Source: Psychroflexus salarius (GTDB lineage: Bacteria; Bacteroidota; Bacteroidia; Flavobacteriales; Flavobacteriaceae). From it: 64,000 nucleotides of DNA. This document shows, one piece after another, positions 45,067-54,393 of this stretch. Both the position numbers and the translations under genes were made by a program. The number at the start of each line of letters is the position of its first letter. Within the stretch, counting starts at the first letter, position 1. Below the pieces are notes generated by a model. The model worked only from the letters and a program-made list of their open reading frames with translations, ran no database searches and was not told the origin of the DNA. Location: positions 1-64,000 of the forward strand of contig NZ_FQTW01000004.1 in NCBI RefSeq assembly GCF_900129035.1. Direction: 5' to 3'.

Positions 45067-45089
45067 CTATTTTTAAATAAAAATTTGCT

Positions 45090-45872
45090 ATGTCAATTTC
45101 ATTACTTAAAAGCCATACAAAGTCATATAGAGAAAGTCTATTAAAACATGAGTTATACAAGCATGTTGAATCGCCTCAAGATTTACAAATTTTCATGCAA
45201 CATCATGTTTTTGCCGTCTGGGATTTTATGTCTTTACTAAAAGCCCTGCAGCAACAACTCACATGCGTAAGTACACCTTGGAAACCCGTTGGAAAACCTG
45301 AACACCGCTATTTAATTAATGAAATTGTATTAGCTGAAGAAACTGATCTTAATCAAGAAGGCAAGCGTCAAAGTCATTTTGAAATGTATTTAGATGCCAT
45401 GAAAAAAGCCAATGCAAACACTAATGAAGTTAGCCGTTTTATTGAATCACTTTCTACTTCAGCTTCACTTATTAAACAAGTTGAAGACAGTCAACTTCCT
45501 ACAAGCGTCAAGCAGTTTTTGAAGTTTACATTTCAGCTCATCAACGAAGGAAAAGCGCATAAAATAGCAGCAGCCTTCACTTTTGGTCGTGAAGAACTCA
45601 TCCCAGATATGTTTACCTCTATTATTGGAGAAATTCAACAGAATTTTCCTGAAGAAGACTTAAGTTTATTCAAATACTATTTTGATCGTCATATTGAATT
45701 AGATGAAGATGAACACGGACCAATGGCACTAGAATTAATTTCTGAACTATGTGGCAACAACACCCAATATTGGGAAGAAGCAGAGCATTGCGCTATTGAG
45801 GCCTTGAAACTTCGTCACATCCTATGGGATGGCATTCAAAAAGAAATTATGCTTAAAAAGGCAATTGCTTAA
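45090..45872 (+). CDS. DUF3050 family protein (heme-oxygenase-like fold)
   Basis: A 260-residue all-helical protein of the DUF3050 family. Candidate metal ligands are spaced as in heme-oxygenase-like di-iron proteins: HHVFAVWDFM near 38, EIVLAEETD near 79, HKIAAAFTFGREELIP near 160, and DRHIELDEDEHGP near 205. Members may be di-iron enzymes acting on small substrates. The reaction is unknown. Confidence 0.78.
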   Translation: MSISLLKSHTKSYRESLLKHELYKHVESPQDLQIFMQHHVFAVWDFMSLLKALQQQLTCVSTPWKPVGKPEHRYLINEIVLAEETDLNQEGKRQSHFEMYLDAMKKANANTNEVSRFIESLSTSASLIKQVEDSQLPTSVKQFLKFTFQLINEGKAHKIAAAFTFGREELIPDMFTSIIGEIQQNFPEEDLSLFKYYFDRHIELDEDEHGPMALELISELCGNNTQYWEEAEHCAIEALKLRHILWDGIQKEIMLKKAIA

Positions 45873-45880
45873 CAGCTGAG

Positions 45881-46375
45881 TTAATTGTTTTTTAATGAAG
45901 ACGACATTTTAGAAACTTTTTCTGCTAGTTCAAGTTTGTAGGCAATCAATTTCTCTTGTAAAACCTTATCATTACTGGCTATAATTTGAGCAGCTAAAAT
46001 ACCTGCATTTTTAGCAGCATTTAAGGCTACTGTTGCCACAGGAACACCATTAGGCATTTGCAAAATTGATAAAACTGAGTCCCAGCCATCAATCGAATTA
46101 CTCGATTTTACAGGCACACCAATTACTGGTAAAGGTGTTAATGATGCTAACATTCCAGGTAAATGTGCCGCACCACCAGCGCCAGCAATAATAACTTTAA
46201 AATCGTTTTGATGTGCATTTTTTCCGAAATCAAACATTTTTTCGGGCGTGCGATGAGCAGAAACCACATCAACAACAACTTCTAAACCGAAGTGTCTTAA
46301 AATATCAATGGCATCTTGCATGACAGGAAGATCACTTGTGCTTCCCATCACAACAGCTACTTTATGCGTTTTCAT
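45881..46375 (-). CDS. purE: N5-carboxyaminoimidazole ribonucleotide mutase
   Basis: A 164-residue enzyme of purine synthesis. Signatures are VVMGSTSDLPVM near 8-19, VVSAHRTPE near 43, AGAGGAAHLPGMLAS near 70-84 and GVPVKSSNSIDGWDS. Class I (mutase) type, consistent with the PurK partner upstream. I chose the ATG giving MKTHKV rather than a TTG two codons earlier. It overlaps the end of purK by 14 nt. Confidence 0.94.
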   Translation of the reverse strand: MKTHKVAVVMGSTSDLPVMQDAIDILRHFGLEVVVDVVSAHRTPEKMFDFGKNAHQNDFKVIIAGAGGAAHLPGMLASLTPLPVIGVPVKSSNSIDGWDSVLSILQMPNGVPVATVALNAAKNAGILAAQIIASNDKVLQEKLIAYKLELAEKVSKMSSSLKNN

Positions 46376-47528
46376 GAGCAATAACTTTTAATTGAGATTT
46401 AACTTGAGCAGCGATTTCTCTTGCTTGCTCAATTGACTGATTTATAATAGTAACATGGCCCATTTTACGAAATGGACGCGTGAATTTTTTGCCATAAATA
46501 TGAGGAGTTACACCTTTTAGCGACATGACATGTTCTATGTTTTTATATAATACATTTCCTTCAAAAGCTTCATCACCAACTAAATTTACCATCACAGCAG
46601 CCTGCTTGGTTGATGTGTCACCTAATGGCAAATCTAATACAGCGCGTAAATGCTGTTCAAACTGATTGGTATAGCTTCCTTCTATAGAAAAATGACCAGA
46701 ATTATGAGGTCTAGGTGCAACTTCATTGACCAAAACATCATTCAATTGTGTTAAAAATAATTCGACTGCTAATAAACCGACATGCTTAATTTTAGATGAA
46801 ACTTCTTCAGCTAAGTCTCTCGCCTTTTGAGCTATTTCATCTGAAATTCTTGCTGGGCATAACACATACTCAACTTGATTGGCTTCTGGATGAAATTCCA
46901 TTTCAACAACTGGATAAGACTTAACTTCGCCTGAAGAGTTTCGTGCAACAATAACCGCTAATTCTGTTTTGAAATCGACGAGATCTTCAAGTAAGCAAGC
47001 GACATCTGGTAACTGTTTTGCATCGTCTAAATTCTTGATAACTTGAACGCCTTTACCATCATAACCGCCAGTGGCAGCTTTCCAAACCTGAGGAAATAAA
47101 TTTGGATGAGCCTTGAGATGATTAACTAATTCTACTTTTGACGCAAAATTGAAATGCCTTGATGTTGCAATATTATTATTTTTATAAAAATCTTTTTGTA
47201 TTTGCTTATTTTGAATAACTGCTAAAGTTTCAGCTGAAGGATAAACTTTTTTTCCTTGTTGAGCAAGATCTCGTAAAGCCTCAATATTAACGGCTTCAAT
47301 TTCAATAGTTAACACATCTACATCTTCAGCAAACTGCATCACTGTTTTGTAGTCGAGTAAACTTCCACAAACAAACTGATTGCATGCAATAGCACTTGGT
47401 GCTTCAGGATTTGGGTCTAAAACCTTCGTTTTTATGTCATATTTTCGAGTCTCGTTAAGCAACATTTTGCCGAGTTGGCCACCGCCCAATATTCCAAGTG
47501 TAAAGTTTGAAGAGAAATAATTATACAT
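46362..47528 (-). CDS. purK: 5-(carboxyamino)imidazole ribonucleotide synthase
   Basis: A 388-residue ATP-grasp enzyme that carboxylates AIR. Motifs include LGILGGGQLGKMLLNE near 11-26, WKAATGGYDGKGVQVI near 145, the ATP-grasp core, and NEVAPRPHNSGHFSIEGS near 265. It is translationally coupled to purE. The gene is divergent from the histidine kinase gene. Confidence 0.94.
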   Translation of the reverse strand: MYNYFSSNFTLGILGGGQLGKMLLNETRKYDIKTKVLDPNPEAPSAIACNQFVCGSLLDYKTVMQFAEDVDVLTIEIEAVNIEALRDLAQQGKKVYPSAETLAVIQNKQIQKDFYKNNNIATSRHFNFASKVELVNHLKAHPNLFPQVWKAATGGYDGKGVQVIKNLDDAKQLPDVACLLEDLVDFKTELAVIVARNSSGEVKSYPVVEMEFHPEANQVEYVLCPARISDEIAQKARDLAEEVSSKIKHVGLLAVELFLTQLNDVLVNEVAPRPHNSGHFSIEGSYTNQFEQHLRAVLDLPLGDTSTKQAAVMVNLVGDEAFEGNVLYKNIEHVMSLKGVTPHIYGKKFTRPFRKMGHVTIINQSIEQAREIAAQVKSQLKVIAHENA

Positions 47529-47593
47529 AGCCTAAAATATTACAGCGTAAAAATAGGGGTTCTTGATTAAATATAATCAGTAATTTATCGTTC

Positions 47594-47601
47594 TATTTTT
47601 G
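47594..47601 (+). promoter_or_regulatory. Promoter -7 element (TATTTTTG) for the sensor kinase
   Basis: Matches TAnnTTTG and lies 21 nt upstream of the ATG at 47622, ruling against an upstream TTG start. Confidence 0.5.
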
Positions 47602-47621
47602 TAATATTGAAAAAAGCACCC

Positions 47622-48776
47622 ATGCGAATTTTTGAAAATAAAGACTTTGCGCGATGGTTTATTATTTTTTCATCGCTAAGTATTGTCATTTTAGTGTCTT
47701 GGAATGTGGCCTTATTCTATGAACGAATTAAAAAAGATGAGCGCCAAAAAATGGCCATTTGGTCTGAAGCCCAAAAATCCTTCAACAATGCTTCTACTAA
47801 AGATGTAGATTTAGGTTTAGAATTGTACATTTTAAGTACAGATCTTGAAATACCAATTATAAACACTGATGAACAAGGAACCATTTTTCGATATAACAAT
47901 ATTCCACCAAAAATCGAAGAAGATTCACTGAAGTTGTATCAATTTCTTAAAGAGCTAAAAAGTACGAATAAGCCCATAAAAGTCGATTTAGGTAACAACA
48001 ACTACCAGTACATTTATTATGGTAATTCTCAAATTCTTGAAAAAATCAAGTATTACCCTATCATTTTACTACTCATTTTCGCACTTTTTACAGGCTTAAT
48101 TTTTTTATTTTTTCGGACTTCAAAATACAGTGAAAAAAACAAGCTGTGGGCAGGAATGGCAAAAGAAACAGCACATCAAATTGGTACACCTTTATCATCT
48201 TTGGTCGGTTGGATAGAGATTTTAAAAACAAATCTTTCAGTCGATAAAAGTTATATTGATGAAATGGAAAAAGATGTTAATCGGTTACAGACCATCACCA
48301 ATAGATTTTCAAAAATTGGTTCTGAAGTTGTACTAACAAAAACAGACTTAATTAAAGAAACTAAATCTGCTATTGACTATTTGCGAAATAAACACAGTAA
48401 GCTAATTCATTTTGAAGTTCAGTTAACTGAAGAAGTTGTTGATGTTAAACTGAATACTGTTTTATACAGTTGGACAATAGAAAATATCATAAAAAATGCT
48501 GTTGATGCTATGAAAGGCAAAGGTAAGATCAAAATTACCAGCGAAATCACTAAAAACTGGGTATCAATATTGATAAGTGATCAAGGAAAAGGTATTCCTA
48601 AACATCGTCATAAGCAAATCTTTGAAGCCGGTTACACCTCAAAAAAGCGCGGCTGGGGACTTGGCTTATCGCTTGCCAAAAGAATCATTGAAGATTATCA
48701 TAAAGGCAAAATACGCGTTAAACAAAGTGATGTTAAACAAGGCGCTTGTTTTGAAATTAAATTACAAATGCTTTAA
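47622..48776 (+). CDS. Membrane sensor histidine kinase
   Basis: A 384-residue kinase with an N-terminal membrane helix (about 13-33), a periplasmic domain (35-140), a second membrane helix (about 142-162), a HisKA-type region with H185 (KETAHQIGTPLSSLVGW) and an HATPase domain with boxes IENIIKNAVDAM, DQGKGIP and GWGLGLSL. No receiver gene lies next to it, so the partner regulator is unknown. The gene is divergent from purK. Confidence 0.88.
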   Translation: MRIFENKDFARWFIIFSSLSIVILVSWNVALFYERIKKDERQKMAIWSEAQKSFNNASTKDVDLGLELYILSTDLEIPIINTDEQGTIFRYNNIPPKIEEDSLKLYQFLKELKSTNKPIKVDLGNNNYQYIYYGNSQILEKIKYYPIILLLIFALFTGLIFLFFRTSKYSEKNKLWAGMAKETAHQIGTPLSSLVGWIEILKTNLSVDKSYIDEMEKDVNRLQTITNRFSKIGSEVVLTKTDLIKETKSAIDYLRNKHSKLIHFEVQLTEEVVDVKLNTVLYSWTIENIIKNAVDAMKGKGKIKITSEITKNWVSILISDQGKGIPKHRHKQIFEAGYTSKKRGWGLGLSLAKRIIEDYHKGKIRVKQSDVKQGACFEIKLQML

Positions 48777-48802
48777 CCTATTTTGTTAGTTTTCAAGTTT
48801 AG

Positions 48803-49822
48803 CTAGTTTAACCTGGCTTTATCAGCATTAACAGACTCCCAAAGCTTGTCTTTTAATTCCTGTAATCCTTCTTGAGCCACAGATGAAATAAATAAATATG
48901 GTGTGTTTTTGAAGCCTAATTTCAGTTCTTCATTTAACTCCGCTTTCAGTTCTTCGTCTAGCATATCAGATTTTGAAATTGCAATCAAACGTGACTTATC
49001 TAATAATTCAGGATTATAGCGCTTCAGTTCGTCGAGTAAAATCTCGTAAGATTTAACAACATTATCGGCATCTGCAGGGATTAAAAACAACAAAGTTGAA
49101 TTACGCTCAATATGTCTTAAAAAGCGATAGCCTAATCCTTTACCTTCGGCCGCACCTTCGATAATACCTGGAATGTCGGCAACGACAAATGATTTATAAT
49201 CACGGTACTTAACTATTCCTAGATTTGGTTTTAAAGTCGTAAATTCATAATCAGCAATTTTAGGCTTAGCCGCTGTTATGACCGAAAGTAATGTAGATTT
49301 TCCTGCATTAGGAAAACCTACCAAACCAACATCTGCTAAGACTTTTAGCTCTAGCGTAATTTGTTTTTCTTCACTTTCAATTCCTGGCTGCGCATAACGT
49401 GGCGTTTGGTTAGTAGATGTCTTAAAATGTGCGTTACCCTTACCGCCTTGACCACCTTTTGCAGCTATATATTCTTGCTGATCTTCGGTGATTTCTTTTA
49501 TAATCTCGTTAGTTTCTGTATCACGAATAATTGTACCTAAAGGCACTTCAATAATCGCATCTTCACCATCATGTCCTGTACTGGTTTGTTTCCCGCCATC
49601 ACCGCCATGGGTTGCACGAACATGTTGTTTAAATTTTAAATGAAATAGCGTCCAGTAATTTTTATTGCCACGAACAATAACATGGCCTCCACGACCGCCA
49701 TCACCACCATCTGGACCGCCTTTTGCAACGGCTTTTTCACGTCTTAAATGCGTAGATCCTTTACCACCTTTTCCAGATTTGATAAAAATTTTAATATAGT
49801 CAACAAAATTACCTTCAGTCAT
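48803..49822 (-). CDS. obg: Obg family GTPase
   Basis: A 339-residue GTPase with the glycine-rich Obg fold (residues 1-160, [29 protein letters not shown]) and a G domain (168-320): G1 [14 protein letters not shown]3 [17 protein letters not shown]4 ISKSD, G5 ISSVAQEG. It lacks the C-terminal extension present in some homologues. It works in ribosome assembly and stress control. It is the last gene of hpt-adk-obg. Confidence 0.94.
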   Translation of the reverse strand: MTEGNFVDYIKIFIKSGKGGKGSTHLRREKAVAKGGPDGGDGGRGGHVIVRGNKNYWTLFHLKFKQHVRATHGGDGGKQTSTGHDGEDAIIEVPLGTIIRDTETNEIIKEITEDQQEYIAAKGGQGGKGNAHFKTSTNQTPRYAQPGIESEEKQITLELKVLADVGLVGFPNAGKSTLLSVITAAKPKIADYEFTTLKPNLGIVKYRDYKSFVVADIPGIIEGAAEGKGLGYRFLRHIERNSTLLFLIPADADNVVKSYEILLDELKRYNPELLDKSRLIAISKSDMLDEELKAELNEELKLGFKNTPYLFISSVAQEGLQELKDKLWESVNADKARLN

Positions 49823-49825
49823 TCC

Positions 49826-50398
49826 TTATAATGTCTTTACAATATCAGCTAAGCGGTTAGCGATTTCTTCAATACTACCAACACCATTTACTGTGTGCAG
49901 CTTATGTTTTGATTTATAATAATCTTTTAAAACTGAGGTTTCTTTATAATAGACACTAACACGATTTTTTATAACATCTTCGTTTGCATCATCTGCTCGA
50001 CCTGAAGTTTTGCCGCGTTCTAAAAGGCGATCTACAAGAACTTGGTCAGGAACTTCAAGTGATAACATCGCATGAACTTCGGTGTCTAAATCAGCTAACA
50101 ATTCATCTAAGGCTTCTGCTTGAGCCACTGTTCTAGGAAAGCCATCAAAGATAAAACCGTTTCCAAATTTATCTTCCTCAACGGCTGTTTTCAACATACC
50201 GATGGTCACTTCATCTGGCACTAATTCACCTTTATCAATGTAGGCTTTAGCTTCAGTTCCTAGGTCTGTTTGATTTTTAATATTTTTTCTAAATATGTCG
50301 CCTGTTGAAATGTGTTTCAACTTAAAATTTTCTTTTAAACGTTCGGCTTGTGTGCCTTTTCCTGCGCCTGGTGGGCCAAATAAAACAATATTGGTCAT
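49826..50398 (-). CDS. adk: Adenylate kinase
   Basis: A 190-residue enzyme with the P-loop GPPGAGKGT at 8-16, KHISTGDIFRKN near 28-39, IFDGFPRT near 83 and LLERGKTSGRADDANED in the lid. The short lid lacks the zinc-binding extension. It interconverts AMP, ADP and ATP. It lies 3 nt upstream of obg in the operon. Confidence 0.95.
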   Translation of the reverse strand: MTNIVLFGPPGAGKGTQAERLKENFKLKHISTGDIFRKNIKNQTDLGTEAKAYIDKGELVPDEVTIGMLKTAVEEDKFGNGFIFDGFPRTVAQAEALDELLADLDTEVHAMLSLEVPDQVLVDRLLERGKTSGRADDANEDVIKNRVSVYYKETSVLKDYYKSKHKLHTVNGVGSIEEIANRLADIVKTL

Positions 50399-50400
50399 TG

Positions 50401-50925
50401 TTATGATTTTAGTTGATATATCTCTGGTAAATTTCGACCTAAACCATCATAATCTAAGCCGTATCCTACTATAAATTTTGGTGGAATTTCAAGTCCAACG
50501 TAATCGACTTTAAAGTCATATTTATAAGCTTTGGGTTTGTAAAATAAACTTGCAATTTTGTATGAATTAACCTTAGCTTCAGTTAACAAATCGATAATTT
50601 TTGCAAGCGTATGACCGGTATCGACAATGTCTTCAACAATTATAACATCTCGGCCTTCAAGCGAATTTAAACCGATTAAGGTTTGCACTTCACCGGTTGA
50701 ACTTGTGCCTTGATAAGATGCTAATTTGGTAAAATTAATTTCGCAAGGTTGCTGATAATACTTCATTAAATCGCCTAAAAACATAAATGCACCATTTAAA
50801 ACACCTACAAAAACAGGCGTTTTTGTAGTGTAATCTTTTGCTATTGTTACTGCTAAAGATTTAACGGTGTTTTGAATTTTTTCTGCTGAAATGTAAGGCT
50901 CGAATGTTAAATCGTGAAGTTTCAT
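50401..50925 (-). CDS. hpt: Hypoxanthine phosphoribosyltransferase
   Basis: A 174-residue purine salvage enzyme. The PRPP-binding motif DVIIVEDIVDTGHTLAKI is near 93-110, and the substrate-binding region includes VGVLNGAFMFLGDL near 42 and FIVGYGLDYDGLGRNLP near 151. First gene of the operon, with a TATATTTG promoter element 16-23 nt upstream. Confidence 0.93.
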   Translation of the reverse strand: MKLHDLTFEPYISAEKIQNTVKSLAVTIAKDYTTKTPVFVGVLNGAFMFLGDLMKYYQQPCEINFTKLASYQGTSSTGEVQTLIGLNSLEGRDVIIVEDIVDTGHTLAKIIDLLTEAKVNSYKIASLFYKPKAYKYDFKVDYVGLEIPPKFIVGYGLDYDGLGRNLPEIYQLKS

Positions 50926-50940
50926 ACGTTATAAAAGTAG

Positions 50941-50948
50941 CAAATATA
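50941..50948 (-). promoter_or_regulatory. Promoter -7 element (TATATTTG) for hpt-adk-obg
   Basis: Matches TAnnTTTG on the minus strand 16 nt upstream of the hpt start. No good -33 element is visible. Confidence 0.5.
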
Positions 50949-51092
50949 AGCGATGTAATTTGAATACTGAATGTTAGCTTCAAGTTATTTACAGGTGATT
51001 AAAATTTAGAGCTAAAAGCTGAAGTTTCTAAGGTATTTATTAGCCCTTAATCGCTTTATTATTACATTTACGTTTCATTAAATCTTATTGCT

Positions 51093-53909
51093 ATGTCCGC
51101 CAAGAAACGCTTGTTTTTAATCGATGCTTATGCCTTAATTTTTAGAGGTTATTACGCCTTAATTAAAAATCCACGAATTAACTCTAAAGGTCAAGACACC
51201 TCAGCAATTATGGGGTTTATGAATTCATTATTTGACGTCATTAAGCGTGAAAAGCCTGATCACCTAGCGGTTTGTTTTGACAAAGACGGCAGTGCAGAAC
51301 GAACTGAAATGTATAGTGACTATAAGGCTAATCGCGACGAAACACCACAAGTCATTCGCGAGTCGATTCCTGTGATTAAGCAAATTATTAAGGCGATGCA
51401 TATTCCTATCGAAGAAATTTCAGGAATGGAAGCTGATGATATTATCGGCACGCTAGCCAAACAAGCCGAGCAGCAGAATTATGAAGTTTACATGGTGACG
51501 CCTGATAAAGATTTTGCTCAACTTGTTTCAGAACATATTTTCATGTATCGTCCAGCGCGAATGGGGAATGGCATTGAAAAATGGGGTATTCCTGAAGTTC
51601 AAAAACGTTTTGGAGTCGAACGTCCTGAACAAGTGATCGATTATCTTGGTATGATGGGCGACTCTGCAGATAATATTCCTGGCTTGCCTGGCGTTGGCGA
51701 TAAAACAGCCAAGAAATTTATTGCCAAATATGGTAGTATGGAAGGCTTGTTTGAAAATATTGACGACCTTAAAGGTAAAACCAAAGAAAAAATTGAAGCC
51801 AATCAAGAATTAGGACTAATGTCTAAAAAATTAGCCACCATTTTTACCGAATGTGAGGTTACTTTTGATGAAAAGAGTTATGAACTCTCACCGCCAGATG
51901 TCGAAAAAGTAGTTTCAATCTTCAAAGAATTGGAGTTTAGACGTTTAACCGAGCAGTTTATGAAAATGTATAACCAATCGGAAGACGCACCAACTTCAAC
52001 TGAAGACGACGCCCAGACAGCTGGTGCTGGTCAATTTTCGCTTTTTGGTAATGATACTTCTTCTAAAGACGCTAACGCAGCTGACTTCCAAGGCTATAAA
52101 TCGCTTGAAAACACGCCTCATTTTTATCAGCTTATCAATGGTAAAACAGCCTTAAATTTATTTGTTAAAAAGTTAATGCAGCAAACCTCTGTTTGCTTTG
52201 ATACCGAAACAACAAGCTTAAAAACACTAGATGCCAAATTAGTAGGCATGGCCTTTTCATGGGGAAAACACAAAGGTTACTACATAAGTATTCCCGAAAA
52301 TGATGCTGAAGCCCAAGAAATTTTAGAACAATTTAGACCTTTTTTTGAAGCTGAAACAATAGAAAAAGTAGGACAAAACCTTAAATATGACATCAAAGTT
52401 TTAGCTAATCATAACATTTCAGTTAAAGGACCATTGTTTGACACCATGTTGGCACATTACATCATCAATCCTGATATGCGCCACAACATGGATATTTTAG
52501 CTGAAACTTACTTAATGTATTCACCAAAACCCATTAAAGATTTAATAGGTAAAAAAGGTAAACAGCAAAAAAGTTTTAGAGAAGTTGAACTTGATGCACA
52601 AACCCAATATGCTGTTGAAGATGCAGATATCACCTTTCAACTCAAAAACTATTTTGAAAAAGAATTAGAAGACGCACACAACAAACCACTTTATAGCGAT
52701 ATTGAAATTCCATTATTACGTGTTTTAGCCGCTATGGAAATTGAAGGGATAAAACTTGATAAAGCGGCACTTGAAAACTTATCTGCAGAACTGAATAGTG
52801 ACCTAAAGCGTTTGGAGACTAACATATTTGAAGCCGCCGATGAAGAGTTCAACATTGGGTCACCTAAGCAACTTGGCGATATTTTATTTGGTAAACTTCA
52901 AATAGCCGATAAACCTAAAAAAACTAAATCAGGGCAATATTCAACTGCCGAAGATGTTTTGTCTTATCATGCAAACGACCATCAAATTGTAAAAGACGTC
53001 TTAGAATGGCGTCAACTTTCTAAGTTAAAAAGCACTTATGTTGATGCCTTGCCAAAACAAATTCATCCTAAAACAAAGCGCGTACACACCGAATTTATGC
53101 AAACTGTTGCTGCGACTGGCAGACTAAGCTCTAACAACCCAAACCTTCAAAACATTCCGATCAGGACAGAACGTGGCCGTGAAGTTAGAAAAGCCTTTGT
53201 CCCAAGAGATGAAAATTACGTTTTACTCGCAGCCGATTATTCACAAATTGAATTACGCATCATTGCAGCATTAAGTCAAGAAGAAACCATGTTAAATGCC
53301 TTCAAAAATGGTGAAGATATACACGCCTCAACAGCTGCAAAAGTTTTTAACGTCCCAATTGAAGAGGTGACGCGTCAACAACGCAGCAATGCTAAAACAG
53401 TAAATTTTGGTATTATTTATGGCGTTTCGGCATTTGGTTTAAGTAACCAAACAGAACTCAGCCGAAACGAATCTAAAGAACTTATTGAAACCTATTACAA
53501 AACTTATCCTAAATTGCGTGATTACATTGACGATCAAGTCGAGTTTGCACGTGAACATGGTTATGTAAAAACCGTTATGGGTCGTCGACGTTACTTAAAA
53601 GACATTAATGCGCGAAACCACGTGGTCAAAAATGCTGCTGAAAGAAACGCCGTCAACGCACCTGTTCAAGGCAGTGCCGCTGATATTATTAAAGTTGCCA
53701 TGATTAATATACACAAAGCCTTGATTGAAGGTGGTTTTAAATCTAAAATGTTACTACAAGTCCATGATGAATTAGTCTTTGATGCACATAAAGATGAACT
53801 GGATGAACTTCAACCACTCATCAAAAATCATATGGAAAATGCTTTTAAAATTGATGTCCCATTAGATGTTGAAATCGGAATCGGTCAAAACTGGCTAGAA
53901 GCGCATTAA
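51093..53909 (+). CDS. polA: DNA polymerase I
   Basis: A 938-residue polymerase with three domains. The 5' nuclease (1-290) shows DAYALIFRGYYAL and GMEADDIIG. The 3'-5' exonuclease is intact, with D370 and E372 (CFDTETTSL), NLKYDIKVL and AVEDADITF. The polymerase has D715 (DYSQIELR), the O-helix region (RSNAKTVNFGIIYG) and H891-D892 (HDELVFD). All key residues are present, so proofreading is likely. A UpxY-like gene follows after 1 nt. Confidence 0.96.
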   Translation: MSAKKRLFLIDAYALIFRGYYALIKNPRINSKGQDTSAIMGFMNSLFDVIKREKPDHLAVCFDKDGSAERTEMYSDYKANRDETPQVIRESIPVIKQIIKAMHIPIEEISGMEADDIIGTLAKQAEQQNYEVYMVTPDKDFAQLVSEHIFMYRPARMGNGIEKWGIPEVQKRFGVERPEQVIDYLGMMGDSADNIPGLPGVGDKTAKKFIAKYGSMEGLFENIDDLKGKTKEKIEANQELGLMSKKLATIFTECEVTFDEKSYELSPPDVEKVVSIFKELEFRRLTEQFMKMYNQSEDAPTSTEDDAQTAGAGQFSLFGNDTSSKDANAADFQGYKSLENTPHFYQLINGKTALNLFVKKLMQQTSVCFDTETTSLKTLDAKLVGMAFSWGKHKGYYISIPENDAEAQEILEQFRPFFEAETIEKVGQNLKYDIKVLANHNISVKGPLFDTMLAHYIINPDMRHNMDILAETYLMYSPKPIKDLIGKKGKQQKSFREVELDAQTQYAVEDADITFQLKNYFEKELEDAHNKPLYSDIEIPLLRVLAAMEIEGIKLDKAALENLSAELNSDLKRLETNIFEAADEEFNIGSPKQLGDILFGKLQIADKPKKTKSGQYSTAEDVLSYHANDHQIVKDVLEWRQLSKLKSTYVDALPKQIHPKTKRVHTEFMQTVAATGRLSSNNPNLQNIPIRTERGREVRKAFVPRDENYVLLAADYSQIELRIIAALSQEETMLNAFKNGEDIHASTAAKVFNVPIEEVTRQQRSNAKTVNFGIIYGVSAFGLSNQTELSRNESKELIETYYKTYPKLRDYIDDQVEFAREHGYVKTVMGRRRYLKDINARNHVVKNAAERNAVNAPVQGSAADIIKVAMINIHKALIEGGFKSKMLLQVHDELVFDAHKDELDELQPLIKNHMENAFKIDVPLDVEIGIGQNWLEAH

Positions 53910-53910
53910 C

Positions 53911-54390
53911 ATGACTACATCACTTAAAAATTGGTTTGTCATTTACACCAAACCAAATGCTGAAAAGAAAACAGCTCTACAGCTTGAAAAAATAGGTATT
54001 CAAGTGTATTGCCCTACAATCAAAATCATAAAACAATGGAGCGATAGAAAAAAGAAAGTTGATACACCTGTTTTACCTTCAATGCTATTTGTTCACATCG
54101 AAAATCATTTGCGAGAGCGCGTTTTTGAGGTACCAAATGTTGTAAGATATTTGTTTTGGCAAAAACAAGCTGCTATTATTAGTGATAGTGAGATTGAAAT
54201 TTTAAAACAGTCTATCAATTTTAAAAAAGGCTTTAAATCTCATGATATAAAAGATTTAAAGCCTGGTTATAAAGTTGATTTAACCGAGAAAGGCTTCAAA
54301 AACATTAAAGGAACTGTCAAGTATGTTAAAGACAATAAATGCTGGGTAATTATTGAGCCCTTGGGTTATCTTTTAAAACTTGAAAGCTAA
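53911..54390 (+). CDS. UpxY-family transcription antiterminator (NusG paralogue)
   Basis: A 159-residue protein with an N-terminal NGN domain (WFVIYTKPNAEKKTALQLEK near 8-27, LPSMLFVHI near 56-64, VRYLFWQ) and a C-terminal KOW-like part (LKPGYKVDL near 110, KGTVKYVKDNKC near 131). UpxY proteins normally head capsule or exopolysaccharide operons and relieve termination there. This copy is an orphan translationally linked to polA by a 1-nt gap, with no polysaccharide genes near. Its target operon must lie elsewhere. Confidence 0.85.
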   Translation: MTTSLKNWFVIYTKPNAEKKTALQLEKIGIQVYCPTIKIIKQWSDRKKKVDTPVLPSMLFVHIENHLRERVFEVPNVVRYLFWQKQAAIISDSEIEILKQSINFKKGFKSHDIKDLKPGYKVDLTEKGFKNIKGTVKYVKDNKCWVIIEPLGYLLKLES

Positions 54391-54393
54391 AAT

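Noticed and set aside
46376-46381. TTG start for purE
   Set aside because: An ATG two codons later gives the conserved N-terminus and a normal overlap with purK.
51528-51806. Minus-strand frame opposite polA
   Set aside because: It is a shadow of the 5' nuclease domain and has no family resemblance.
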